Below are positions 11,511 through 22,905 of a stretch of DNA of 64,000 nucleotides, piece after piece. The notes beneath the pieces were generated by a model, which was given only the letters and a program-made list of their open reading frames with translations, was not told where the DNA came from and searched no databases. Position numbers and translations under genes: made by a program. The first letter of the stretch is position 1. Each line of letters begins with the position of its first letter. This stretch comes from Tuctoria greenei (taxonomy: Eukaryota > Streptophyta > Magnoliopsida > Poales > Poaceae): the NCBI GenBank assembly GCA_036927565.1, contig JAYESD010000008.1:123283498-123347497 (forward strand). Direction: 5' to 3'.

Positions 11511-13859
11511 ATGTCGGACATCAAGGATGTACACAAGAGCTTCAACAACAAAAAGGGTGATGATGAAAAGATCCAAAAGCTGGAGAAACTCCTCGATGCC
11601 ATTCAAGACTGTGAGGATGATGATGAGGAGATGCTTGAACTCAAGGCTCTTCTGCGGAAGAAGGCACTATCTCCAAAAGGGAAGAAGAAGATTCAAGATG
11701 AGAAGACGAAGGGGAGTAGTCACATAGACTACTCCCGATATCCTTTTAACTATGAACGTCTAAATTCTCACAATAGTCATTACATATCAATTCCTTTAGG
11801 CAAAGAACCTTACTTTGACGGAAATGACTATTCAATGTGGAGACAAAATATGAAAATTCACCTTATATATATTAACCCAAGTATTTGGCATATAGTGTAC
11901 ACAGGGATAGATATTCCAGATGATGATGAAGAGCTAACTCAAGTCAAGAACAAGCCATTCATCGAAATGCTCAAGCCGCAGCTGTGATTACGTCATCATT
12001 GAGCCGAGATGAGTTCACCAAGGTGTATAGAATCGAGATTGCCAAGGAAATCTGGGATACTCTCAAAACCGCACATGAACATGATTGTCATGTGCGCGAA
12101 GCTAAAATTGAGATGATTGAAGGTGAACTGGGAAAGTTTGCTATAGAGAAGATGAATCACCTCAAGATATGTACAATAGACTGAAGTCTCTCGTCAACAA
12201 GGTTCGAGCATATGGGAGCAAGAAGTGGACGGATCATGAAGTGGTGAAACTAATTCTTAGGGCATTCATGCCCTGGAACTTGACGCTTTGCTCTATGATT
12301 AGAGAAAGTCTAGGGTATCAAAAAATGACCCCGAACGAACTTCTTGGCAAGATCATCAACTTCGAAATGATGGAAAAGGAAGCCAAGCATGTCAAGGAAC
12401 TTGCCAATCTTACCTCGGCAAAGAAGAAATGGGTTGGTCTAAAAGCAACCTGCAAGCCGGCATCAAAAGAAGCACGAGAAGCTCACGAAGAAGATGATGG
12501 AGATGATGAAAGCAGTGATGTCAATGAAGAAGACATGATCTTGTTCATGAAGAAGTTCAAGAAAATGATGAGAGGAACAAAAGGGTGGTAGCTCAAATGA
12601 AGGAAGACATAGGGACAAACCAAGACCCAAGATGAGACGTGCATGCTATAATTGTGGAGAGTATGATCACTTCATAGTTGACTGTCCACATGAAGACAAC
12701 AAGAGGAAGAATAAAGACAACAAGCCTCAACAAAAGAAGGTATTCAAGAAGAAGAAGCAATATGGCCAAGCACATCTAGGGAAGGAGTCGGACTCCAATG
12801 ATGAGTCCTCATCTGAAGAAGAAGAAGAGGAGATGGCCACTATAGCCATCAAGAAGCCTACCAAGAAATCCACTCTTTTTCCAACCATGGGCGCAAGCAA
12901 AGACACCGACCACACATGTATAATGGCCAAGGAAGGAAAAAAGAAAGGTCACATCTAAATCTTCCTCCTCACTTTCTTTTACTAGTGATATTGATAATTC
13001 TAGTGATGATGAAGATATGCTTAGTGGGTTAGATAAAAAGACTGTTGCTAAGATGAAATTTCTTAAGCTTGTTGATAAGGAGGAGCTAGTAGATCGCCAA
13101 GAAGATATGATCATTCTCCAAAAGGAGGAATATCTTAAGATTGAAAAGCTCCTTGTGTTTGAAAAGGAGCAAAGTAAATCACTGGAACTTGAGTTAGCTT
13201 CAGGGAAGGAAGCTTGCTTGAAGTTAAAAGACTCAAACATGACTATCAAGGATGAACTTGCTAACTTAACCAAAGTTAACAAGATCCTTGAGACACAAGT
13301 TGAGTCACTCAAGCAAAGTGGTTCTTCATCCTCTTCAAGCTCACCTTCTTGACATATAAAATCTGAAACTGTTATTACTTGTGCATGTGCTAAAAACAAC
13401 ACCAACTTGAAAGAAAAGTCAAACTTGACAAAAGAAAAGCATCCCTCCCAAAGTGGCATATTCGACAAGGAGAAGGTCAAGTATGCACGCAGTGCATACT
13501 TGGTCACAAGACCTCCTAATGTTAAATATGGCATTGGGTATTCTTATGGTGAAAAGCAAAATGCTAGAAGCCACAAGAATAACAAGGATCGCATTGATTT
13601 TGTCAAGGGAAACTCTTCCCAAGTTGGAAAACATGATAAATTTGATAAATTGAACATTGTGAACTCATATGGACAACAAATCTTGTTTAGAACCTTTGAT
13701 GCTTCATATGTGCTTATGAAAAATGGTTATGGAAAAGCTTATGCTAAGTATGTTGGGCCACGCCATGAGAACACCAAGTCTCATGTGTGGGTGCCCAAAT
13801 CACTTGTGATTAACCTCAAAGGATCCAAGCAAGCTTGGGTACCTAAAACCAGAGCATAA
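11511..13859 (+). pseudogene. Copia gag (long SIRE-type, frameshifted)
   Basis: Gag forms the particle and binds RNA. The N-terminal part is acidic and charged. The Copia gag domain follows (PYFDGNDYSMWRQNM, then MYNRLKSLVNKVRAYG and LGKIINFEMMEKE). A CCHC knuckle starts CYNCGEYDHF near 12645-12690, followed by a basic/acidic tail. A coiled-coil segment (13017-13352) and a linker (13407-13859) continue toward the protease. Frame changes occur near 11985, 12170, 12600 and 12960, and there is a stop at about 13350. The ATG at 11511 lies about 50 bases after the primer-binding site and is the best start. Confidence 0.8.
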
Positions 13860-13866
13860 TTTCTTT

Positions 13867-14245
13867 TTGCAGGCTTATTCATCCGGTGGAGCAAAATGGG
13901 TGCTAGATAGTGGATGCACAAATCACATGATCGGAGAAACAAGAATGTTCGTGGAATATGAACAAAATCAAGACTCAAGCGAAGCCTTCTCTTTTTGTGA
14001 TAATAGTCAAGGAAGGATGCTAGGTACCGGTAAAACTGCAATTTCATCACAGCATACACTTTCTCATGTTTTACATGTTGACTCCTTAGATTATAACCTC
14101 TTGTCCATATCTCAATTATGTGACAAAGGTTATAATTGTTTATTCACTAATTAGGGTGTGACCGTCTCTAGGAGTGATAACTCTATTGCATTCAAGGGTG
14201 TGTTAAAGGGAAAACTTCAAAGATAAAGCCGAACTTGACACATGC
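13867..14245 (+). pseudogene. Copia protease
   Basis: The aspartic protease motif VLDSGCTNHMIG is present with its catalytic Asp, followed by GTGKTAISS and LSISQLCDKGY. These are typical of the Copia protease and the following gag-pre-integrase segment. A TAG at about 14152 and a further frame break before 14246 separate it from integrase. Confidence 0.8.
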
Positions 14246-15153
14246 TTGATTGCAAAAACCAACATGGGTTGGTTGTGGCATAGACGGCTAGCACATGTTG
14301 GTATGAGGAATCTACAAAAACTTCTAAAAGGCGATCACATCCGAGGTTTAAAGGATGTTGTTTTTGAGAAAGACATGCCTTGTAGCGCGTGCCAAGCCGA
14401 GAAGCAAGTAGGATTACCTCATCCCGCGAAGAATGTCATGACTACAACAAGACCGCTCGAGCTCCTTCACATGGACCTATTTGGTCCAATTGCTTACATA
14501 AGCATCCGTGGTAATAAATATGGTTTAGTCATTGTCGATGATTTTTCACGCTTCACGTGGGTTTTCTTTTTGCATGATAAGTCAGAAACTCAAGGAACAC
14601 TCAAGAAGTTTCTCAGGCGAGCTCAAAATGAATTCTCATTGAAGATAAAGAACATACAAAGTGACAATGGGACAAAATTCAAGAACGCTCAAGTTGAGGA
14701 GTATCTAGATGAGGAAGGAATAAAGCATGAATTTTCAGCACCATGTCTCTTCAACAAAACGGAGTAGCCGAAAGGAAGAACAAAACACTCATTGAGATGG
14801 CAAGGACAATGCTCGATGAATACAAGACTTTGAACCGGTTTTGGGCTGAAGCGGTTAACAACGCTTGTCACGCCATAAACCTATTATATCTTCATCATCT
14901 ACTCAAGGAAACATCATATGAACTACTTATCGGTAACAAACCAAACATTTCATACTTTCAATTTTTTGGTTCAAAATGCTATATTCTCAACAAGAAGCCT
15001 AGGGCTTCGAAGTCTGATGAAGGTTTCTTGCTTGGCTATGATTCAAACTCCTACGCTTATTGTGTCTTCAACAAAGCCTTTGGACTTGTTCAAGTAGTAC
15101 GTGACATAGTGCTCGATGAAACTAATGGCTCTCAAGTAGAGCAAGATGATTAG
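14246..15153 (+). pseudogene. Copia integrase (one frameshift)
   Basis: The gag-pre-integrase zinc site is visible as WLWHRRLAHVG ... CSACQAEKQ. The DDE core has HMDLFGP, IQSDNGTKF and the Glu in GVAERKNKTL. A frameshift near 14755 separates the second Asp from the Glu. The C-terminal part contains FGSKCYILNK and GFLLGYDSNSYAYCVFN, characteristic of Copia. Integrase precedes RT, as expected for this superfamily. Confidence 0.85.
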
Positions 15154-16396
15154 TGTGTAATAGATCAAGAAGAAGCTCCATGTCAAGCACTGAGAAGAAT
15201 GGCGTTGGGCGATATTTGACCACAAGCACCACCTCAAAATCTGAATGAAGAAGATGAACCACAAATGGAGGAACACGGTCAAGGGGGAGCTTCCACACAA
15301 GATCAACCTCAAGGAGATCAAGATAATCAAAACAACAATGAGGGAAACTATCCAAGGGGAGACGAAGAAGATGATGACAATGAAGACTCAAGACCACAAG
15401 TGTCACATCCAAGAGTGCACCAAAGCATAAAAAAGAGATCACCCCGTTGACAACATAATTGATGATATACAAAAGGGAGTGACAACTCGATCTCGTATAG
15501 CAAATTTTTGTGAATACTATTCCTTTGTATCCTCTTTGGAACCGCACAGGGTTGAAGATGCATTAAAAGACCCCAACTGGGTGATGGCGATGCAAGAAGA
15601 GTTGAACAACTTCAAGAGGAATGGAGTATGGGAACTTGTTGAAAGACCCAAGTTCAACATCGTCGGCACTAAATGGGTCTTCCGCAACAAGCAAGACGAA
15701 CATGGAGTGGTAACAAGGAACAAGGCAAGACTTGTGTCCAAAGGTTACTCACAAGTCAAAGGTTTGGATTTCGATGAGACTTTTGCTCCAGTAGCTAGGC
15801 TTGAATCAATTCATATATTATTTGCATATGCTACTCACCATGATTTCAAGCTATATCAAATGGACGTCAAAAGTGCCTTCCTCAACAGACCGATCAAGGA
15901 GGAGGTGTACGTGGAGCAACCGCCCAGGTTTGAAGATCAAGAGTACCCCGACCATGTATTCAAACTGCGTAAGGCTCTCTATGGCCTCAAACAAGCTCCT
16001 AGATCTTAGTATGAGTGCCTTAGAGATTTTTTGATTTAAAATGGCTTCAAAATTGGTAAGGCTGATTACACCTTGTTTACCAAGCACTTTGATGATGATC
16101 TATTCATTTGAAAATTTTATGTTGATGATATCATATTTGTTCAACTAACAAATCTTTTTGTCAATAATTTAGTAAAATCATGATAGATAGATTCGAGATG
16201 TCCATGATGAGAGAACTGGGATACTTCTTGGGATTCCAAGTGAAACAACTAAAGGAAGGAACTTTCATAAAACAAACAAAGTACACTCAAGACATCCTCA
16301 AGAAATTTGGCATGGACAAAGCGAAGCCCATAAAGACTCCCATGGCGACAAATGGACATTTAGATCTATGTCGTATATCTCCTCTTTGTCAAGACA
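15154..16396 (+). pseudogene. Copia reverse transcriptase, RNase H absent
   Basis: After a degenerate acidic linker (15154-15478) the RT reads WVMAMQEELNNF, GTKWVFRNKQ, DFDETFAPVARLE, QMDVKSAFLN and LYGLKQAPRS. The catalytic box FYVDDIIF near 16120 lies beyond in-frame stops. The downstream palm/connection segment ends at KTPMATNGHLDL near 16365. In related elements RNase H would follow here. Instead the sequence passes within about 30 bases to the start of another ORF, so RNase H and any linker were deleted. The element could not complete reverse transcription alone. Confidence 0.85.
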
Positions 16397-17830
16397 ATGT
16401 CGAACTCAAATGAGCATCTCTCCGACTTTGAGGTCGAGATGGATCGAGAGAGATTGCCTCATGCTACGGCGGACCGCATCAAAAAAAGGCAAGATCGGGC
16501 TGCTGATTCTTTGCCCACTCCACCTCAGGTGCGGCGAAAGGTTCCGGATAAGAAATCAACCTCCAAGGGCAAGGATGTGGTTGGACCCAGCTCGGCGGCT
16601 TCACGCCAAGCGAAGGGCAAAGGAAAGGGGCTTGCCTCTGGCCCAGTTGGTACCTTTAAGATGACATCTCCAAGATAAGTGAGTAGGAACTCCTCAGAAG
16701 AGAGATTTAATGGCAAGGGCAGTGATGTGGCATGGAAGTTCAGAAAGATTGATGCTTACAACAGTGGGAAAGTGGCTGCTGATCTGAGATTTTGGAGTCA
16801 TTTCCACTCGGATTACTACAATAGCGTCTACCTCAATATGAAGACTCCGGTGGTTCGCAACCCATGGATTGACTGGAACCATTTTGAAAGAAAGAGTTGT
16901 GATGCTTTTGATGAGGTGGTAGAGGCTGTAGAGAGGCATGGTATAAAGGACATGTTTTCCTTTAGATACAACTGAAATCATGAAGTGATAGCCCAGGTCT
17001 ACTCCACCTGCTACTTTTTCCCAAACGGGTGAAGAAAGAGTAACTTGGATAACTCATGGATCAATATACTCTATACCTATGTTGATTTTGCAAAGTTGTT
17101 ACATCATGAGGACAGCGGAGATCATGAGATAGTGATTCACAATGACAGTCCTCTTGAGAAGGACAAGATGGATTTCCTCTATGACACTCACCTCCACCAC
17201 AATCCCCCATCGACCAAGAACATGAAGCCATTGTTCATTGTCCTCAATAGAGTGCTTCGGAAGACGATTGCTCCTAAGAATGGGGACGCAGGCAGCGTTC
17301 AAGGTTACTTGAGAACCTTAATGAAGGTGATAAGCAAAAATAGGAGGTTCGATGTGTTCAACTACATTTGGAATGACATGGTGAACATCTCTTGCACTCC
17401 CAACCGCTCCTGTGGCTATGTGCCCTACATCATGTTTATGATAGAGAAAGTCATTGGGATTGAGTTTGTGAAGGATGTGGAGCACACTGCTTTGAGGCCT
17501 CAATATCCGCCTCAAGCTGCTCTCCCAATTGCTCCCTCACCTGTATCAAGTGAAGAGGCTCCTAGGAGAGCCCAAGGAGAGGCAAGATCTCCCTCTAGAT
17601 CAAGAGACCCTCCATCTCACAAAGGGTCCGCTAGTGGGATAATGAAATATTTGGCTGCTATCTTTGGTTCTTGCCACAAAACTGAGGTGAAGGTTCATAA
17701 GATGGAAAAGGCAAGAAAAGAGCAAATGGGATACATGAAAGACAATGTCAAAGCAATATGCCAAAAATTGGAGATTGAGCCGGTCGGATCTCCAGTTATC
17801 TCTGAAGACTCTGACTCTGACTTTTCATAG
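16397..17830 (+). pseudogene. Extra ORF after Copia pol (plant retrotransposon accessory protein)
   Basis: Three consecutive pieces (16397-16678, 16679-16975, 17045-17830) read as one interrupted protein. The N-terminus is basic, Ser/Lys-rich and low in complexity. The middle has FWSHFHSDYYNSV, WIDWNHFERK and IKDMFSFRYN, followed in another frame by a HEVIAQVYSTCYFF-like segment. This pattern resembles the domain I know from Athila ORF1-type plant retrotransposon proteins (from memory, untested). The C-terminal part ends in a Pro/Ser/Arg-rich tail and an acidic DSDSDFS end. In SIRE elements this slot is often called env-like, but I see no signal peptide or membrane segment. Confidence 0.6.
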
Positions 17831-18452
17831 CTTCCACCCCTCTCTCCTTCCGAGCTTGCCTACTTTGGCCTTAGGGGCAAAACAAGTGGTTCTTATCATC
17901 CTCTGCCTCAGCCTGATGAAGACGATGAAGAAAGGACCGATAACACGGATGAAGGTGGCGACGACGACTAGATCCCTCATTCTCTTCCTTTTTGGTGCCT
18001 TGATGCCAAAGGGGGGAGATTGAGAGGGAGTCTTAGGTCGTAGCATTAGTTTGAGAGAGAGAAATAGAGTTCTATTCCTCTTTTGTGTTTTCTTGCTACT
18101 TTGTCATGCTTTTAATCTTGTAAACCTAAATTATGCTCTCATCATGCTTTTGGACATGTTTTGTGAAATGATGATTATGTCGTACTATGATCAATGGGTT
18201 ATGCTTCAAAACTTCTATGTGTGCTTGTTATCCTTGATGATGTTATGATTATGCTCCTTATCTCACCCACATCAATATTATTGCTCATACACATAGTTTT
18301 TGCATCCCACCATAAAGAATGCACATATGTATTACTTCTACATTGACTATTTTGCTCAAAATTCATATGTGCACACTTTATGAAAATCTGAATTTGTCAT
18401 CATATTTGTGTAATCTCAATTGGTTGTCATCAATCACCAAAAAGGGAAAGAT
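17831..18452 (+). other. Copia 3' untranslated region and polypurine tract
   Basis: No ORF of note. A purine-rich run AAAGGGGGGAGATTGAGAGGGAG lies near 18007-18030. A second AAAAAGGGAAAGAT run at 18439-18452 directly abuts the 3' LTR and is the likely plus-strand primer; the first resembles it and may be an internal or ancestral copy. Confidence 0.6.
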
Positions 18453-19998
18453 TGAAAGTGCATCTAGGCATCCCTTGTGGGTTTTGGTTGATTAGTGACA
18501 AACAAATGAGATCCTAACAAAATTGTTGAGATGAGCGCAGGTTTTAAAGCAATTAGGAAGAAAGCACAAAAAGAAAGGAGAATGAAGATCCAAACGGAAA
18601 AGATCTCAATAGCTAAAAAGATTAGAATTATTTTGTATGGAGTGTGTTGGAGAAACACACCCCAAGAGCTCAAGTGAAAGAGATTACACTCACTGCAGAA
18701 AAATCAGCATGTGCGGACTAGTCCGATATCAACCGTACTAGTCCGATATCTCTCTAACTAAAAACGGACAAGTCCCCCCAGTGCGGACTAGTCCGTAGCA
18801 CTTTGCATTTGCACAACACCAGACAAGGCAAATATCAACCAGACTAGTACGATAATCCTCTGACTAAAATCAGACAAGTCCTTCAAGTGGGACTTGTTCA
18901 TAGCCCTACAATTTTTCGCAACACCGGACATGTCCGATATCCACCGGACCAGTCCGAAAACTCTCTGACTAAAATCAGACATGTCCCTCCAAATGCGGAC
19001 ATGTCCTCAGTTCTACATAGTGTTCACCACACCAGACAAGTCCTATATCAACCGAAATAATCTGTAAAGTTCCTGTGCCCAGATCGGACTAGTCCGCACC
19101 TTAACGGACTAGTCCGGGGTCCATCAACACTTAGGGTTTTCCACACACCGCACACTGTACTAGTCCAGTGTCTACCACGGACTAGTCCGGACTTTGCAAA
19201 CCCTAATGATAACATTTGGAAACCCTAATATAAATAGAGGTATACGGCCATCCAACACCCACTCTCGACTCCCTGCGCCATCACACCTCCCAAGAGCCGA
19301 AAAATACATCTCTCCACTCATTCTAAACCTAAAAGGATCAAATCTGTGAGGATTAGGGACTGGACAAAGGAGAGAACTTGTTCCACACAATCTTGAGCTC
19401 TTGGGTTTGATCTCTCACACACTCTCATTGTTCATTGTATATCTTTTGAGTGTGTTTGGTGTTGTTCATCGATGTAATTCTTGGGGAGCCCTCAACTTGT
19501 GAGAAGGCCCATTGAACAAGTTATTTGCCCCTTTATGATTAGTAGTTAAGAATTGGCCTCCGTGGCGATTCAACGGGGGAAGGGTTAGTGAGGACCCGGT
19601 CCTCAGTGGACTCCTCAACGGGGACGTATATTCCACCGTGGGATCGAACCTCAGGATAAAATCTTGTCTTGCCTGCTCTTGTTTTATCGTTCATCATATT
19701 CTAGGCTTTGCATAGTCGTGTATAACTCACATTGAAGTATTGGATTAAAGTTGATCATTGCAATATCTTGCTTCATTGTTATAATACATTTAAATTGTGA
19801 ATTGCTTTCTGCTGCATATACTACTAGAAGTTAAATTAATGATCAATCTTAATATTTCAAGTCTATGTACAGCGGACTAGTCTATACAATACCGGACTAG
19901 TCTGGCCTCCCTGTATTTGATCAATTTGTTAAGTGTTTCAGGAATCGACAAATATTCCAAAAGCCTATTCACCCCCCCCCCCCTCTAGGCTACATTCA
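18453..19998 (+). repeat. 3' LTR of the SIRE-type Copia element
   Basis: A 1546 bp partner of the 5' LTR. It keeps more perfect palindromes than the 5' copy: CGGACTAGTCCG at 18714-18725, 18784-18795, 19085-19096, 19105-19116 and 19178-19189. TATAAATA is at 19229-19236. A poly-C run near its end (about 19972-19982) is longer than in the 5' LTR. Confidence 0.9.
18712..19236 (+). promoter_or_regulatory. Copia 3' LTR palindrome array and TATA box
   Basis: The same architecture as in the 5' LTR: repeated CGGAC-NN-GTCCG boxes, five of them perfect, ending about 40 bases before TATAAATA. Boxes alternate roughly every 20-35 bases. Confidence 0.6.
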
Positions 19999-20003
19999 AT
20001 CAC

Positions 20004-21687
20004 CATTTAGAAAGGCATAATGTAAGCCTGGAGGTAGAATTTTATCTCAACAGGAGGTTTTGGGAAGAACTCTTCTGTTGGCAATTCAATTGCCTCCTGA
20101 AATTCATCCTCCTCTTGGACGAAATCTTCCTCTCCTTCAATTTTAGGGGGTGCTAAGAATTGAAGAGTTCTAACCTCCTCTTAAGGCTCATATTGGATGG
20201 GAGATTTTGTGGATGTGTTCTTGGAACACAGGATTGGAATAGAGAACTTTCTCCCTCCAAGTTTGACGTTGATGTTTCCTTCCAACAGAATTTCCATGAG
20301 AAATTTCTCAATAGGAATCCCAATAATAATGTTGAAATCTTGCCTTTCGAACACATGGAAATCTAGGATTGCCTCAACATTTTTGTGTCTTATAGACACC
20401 TGTTGCAAAACCCCGCATCCTTCAAGGATGTTTACAAAAGAATCTCGGAAGGATTTGCATGTTGGTGCCAATGGCACATCACCCAAAATGGCAAGAGCAC
20501 AAGCATCAGAAATGAGATTTGCTCCAACGATGAGGTTGTATAGGACCTTCATTGGTGTTCCTCTAATAAAACATAGAATGGTTGCCAATGGTGAGGTCAT
20601 TCGAAGGATTTCGGGTGACTGCTCAACTTCTGTAGTCCATTCCCTGCTTAGAATAGAGGTTAACTCCTTAACCATTTGTTGGATTAACACTCCATCAGGT
20701 GGGTTAGGTGGAGTTAATGGCAATGATTGTTTCCTATGGCAACAGTACTACGAGGTATTTCCAAAATCTTCAAATATCTCCTCCTCGAAGTAGAAGGGAA
20801 GCATCGAAGGTTGAATTTCTTCTTCCTTCGTAGTTTCGGGTTCGGGAGAGGATTCCTCCGGCAAGGTTGGAGATAAGCAAGAGATAGGTTCTTCCTTGTC
20901 CATGGATTTATCCTCAGATCTTGACACTACTTCCTCTTGAGGAGGCTCATTAAGACCAATAATGACGGAGGAATTTTGTAGAATTCGATCTAGAAGATCC
21001 TTGCCTTCTTCCGGCGTCTTATGGAGAAAAGATCCTCCAGCCGTAATGTCAAGATATAGGGCAGACTCTTTGTTCAATCCCATATAGAAGTGTTGCCAGA
21101 GCAAACAGATCATGGATGGACAAATATGGGCTGGGATTTCTCAAAAGTGAAATTCTATCCCAAGCTGCACCGATGGACTCCTTCTCCATTTGCTAGAAGC
21201 ATAGTACTTCCTTTCGTAAGGAAACAATTCGGGCAATTAGAAAGAAAGCAAGACAAAATTTGTCTCATAATTCATTCCAATTCCAGTTTGTCTTCCCAAC
21301 ATTGTGATCATACCATTGTTTGGCTTTTCGTTTGAGAGAAAAAGGAAACAATTTCCATTTGAGAGTTTCTTGTGTCATACACTTGATTAGAAGACATGAA
21401 CACAATTTTTCGAACAATCTTAGATGGTGGTAAGGGTTTTCACAATCCGTTCCTAAGAAGGATTGCTCCCGAACAATGGCTATAAAGCCAGGATGAAGTT
21501 CATAGCTGGTAGAACAGATGGGTTCCACCAAAGGCGGTAGCTCACAGATCGTGCCCTTTGGGGCAGAATATGAAAGAATGGTGGGCTGCTCCATAAAGGT
21601 GGTGGTGGTATGAAAAGGAAAGATAAGATAAGAAGATAGATACAAGGGTGAACAAGGTTCAAAGATTAACAGACCGCTCCCCAACAA
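20004..21687 (-). pseudogene. Athila gag and protease region (degenerate)
   Basis: Continuation of the Athila element on the far side of the Copia insertion. The first piece (21687-21265) has an Athila gag start with LKWKLFPFSLKRKAKQWY. The middle piece (21113-20748) is acidic, Glu/Ser/Pro-rich. The last piece (20723-20181) resembles the protease region (VLYNLIVGANLIS and FNIIIGIPIEKFL). The position of the usual catalytic Asp-Ser/Leu-Gly is occupied by IVGAN, so the protease appears inactive. The gag is shortened relative to the family norm, with a gap between the capsid part and the acidic part. Confidence 0.7.
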
Positions 21688-21695
21688 CGGCGCCA
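21677..21695 (-). other. Athila primer-binding site
   Basis: The minus strand reads TGGCGCCGTTGTTGGGGAG, close to the TGGCGCCGTTGCCGGGGA type complementary to aspartate tRNA used by Athila elements. It lies eight bases from the LTR end. Confidence 0.85.
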
Positions 21696-22149
21696 GAAAT
21701 GCTTGTTGATGTTTCTTACGTCACAGATAAAAATCTGCAAGCGCACGGAAACTATCGTGTAGCACTTCCTCTTAAGAGAGTATTCCCTAGGGTATCGAAT
21801 CCAAGGAACGTGTGTGTAATCTTACGAACTAATTCACCCAAGGACACAAAGTTGTTTGCTAGGTAAGGAAGAGAGGGGAATTCAAAGTATTAATTCTAAT
21901 TCAAAGGAATTTGTGGTAGCTGCTTGCTTCGGGCACGGGTTTACCCCTAGCAACACTAGGACGACTCCCGCGAAGAGCCTACGGCATAGCCGAACGTTGA
22001 GGATTACTAATGATAGATAGGTATTATAACACCCTCATTTTCATGCATCATGCCCTACATACATTCATATACATATTTAACATTAACCCACATAAAGAGG
22101 AACGAGTATAAAATTGATTTGGAACAAAACCGCACTTAAAATGCTGAAA

Positions 22150-22648
22150 AGTGTGGACTAGTCCGATTTCAGTGAGGACTAGTCCGATTTCTCTCTGACT
22201 AAAAACGGACTTGTCTGTTTTTGCTGCGGACTAGTCCAATTTTGCCTCTGGAAACATTAGGACTTGTCCGATTTTGTGTGGACTAGTACGATATTCCAAG
22301 AATCCTTGAAAATTTGCTAAGTCCCTGGACTTGTCCGGACTAGTCCGGTGTTCCAACGGACTTGTCCGTTTTCCTCTCTGACTAAAGTTGGACTTGTCCA
22401 ATTTTTGGCCAGACTTGTCCGATTTCTCTCTGGACAACTTCGGACCAGTCTGGTCCTTTTCGGACTTGTCCAATATTTCGTGACTCCAAATTGATCTTTT
22501 GTTTTATGACTTGTTTCTTGGGTTTCACGTTAAGTGGGCCTAGAGGCGTCGTCCCTAACTCTTTTAGAGCCCATGTGGGACTCTAAACCGGCCTCTACTC
22601 CTCTCAAACTCGAAATCCATCTAACCCTAGCCTCCGCCTCTATATAAA
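22150..22648 (+). promoter_or_regulatory. Tekay LTR promoter: palindrome array and TATA box (solo LTR)
   Basis: About 13 boxes of CGGAC-NN-GTCCG type (centre TA or TT) lie between 22150 and 22475, with a perfect copy at 22336-22347. TATATAAA follows at 22641-22648. Two more boxes lie downstream in the likely 5' untranslated part, one perfect at 23005-23016. Promoter function is inferred. Confidence 0.6.
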
Positions 22649-22694
22649 CAACCCCACCCCTTGGCTTGACATCTATTTGTCACTTTTCCACCCC

Positions 22695-22905
22695 ACCCAA
22701 ACCCTAGTTTGTGGAGATACACCACCAAGGAGGGAGGAGGAGATCCCAAGCAAGAAGAAGAAGAGGAGGAAACGAAAGAGGATCAAGATCTCCATCAAGT
22801 TTCGTTCTTCATCACCAATTCATCTCCAAGTTCATCCCCAACCCTAGATCATCAAGATCCAAGTGTTACCTCCAAGTTTATTGGCTCATTTGAGTTCTAA
22901 ACACC
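22695..22905 (+). other. Purine-rich leader segment shared by all Tekay LTRs
   Basis: Just downstream of the TATA box is a GA-rich stretch (about 22728-22790). It can be read as a short ORF rich in Arg/Glu, but that frame is not kept in the LTR copies at 33600 and 48830. I regard it as untranslated leader and not a gene. Confidence 0.4.

Larger units (their letters stand above)
9904..19998 (+). mobile_element. SIRE/Maximus-type Copia element, defective, nested in Athila pol
   Basis: LTRs at 9904-11459 and 18453-19998 begin TGAA[A/T]GTGCATC and end CTACATTCA. Flanking 5 bp ATCGC (9899-9903) and ATCAC (19999-20003) fit a target duplication with one later change. Internal order on the plus strand is primer-binding site, gag, protease, integrase, RT, then a long extra ORF. 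Integrase before RT marks it as Copia. Long LTRs and an extra ORF after pol suggest SIRE/Maximus. RNase H is missing. About 14 differences over the first 280 or so LTR bases (counted by eye) suggest a fairly old insertion. Confidence 0.85.

Noticed and set aside
22709..22900. Short Arg/Glu-rich ORFs in the Tekay LTR leader
   Set aside because: Purine-rich leader; the frame and start are not kept in the other LTR copies.
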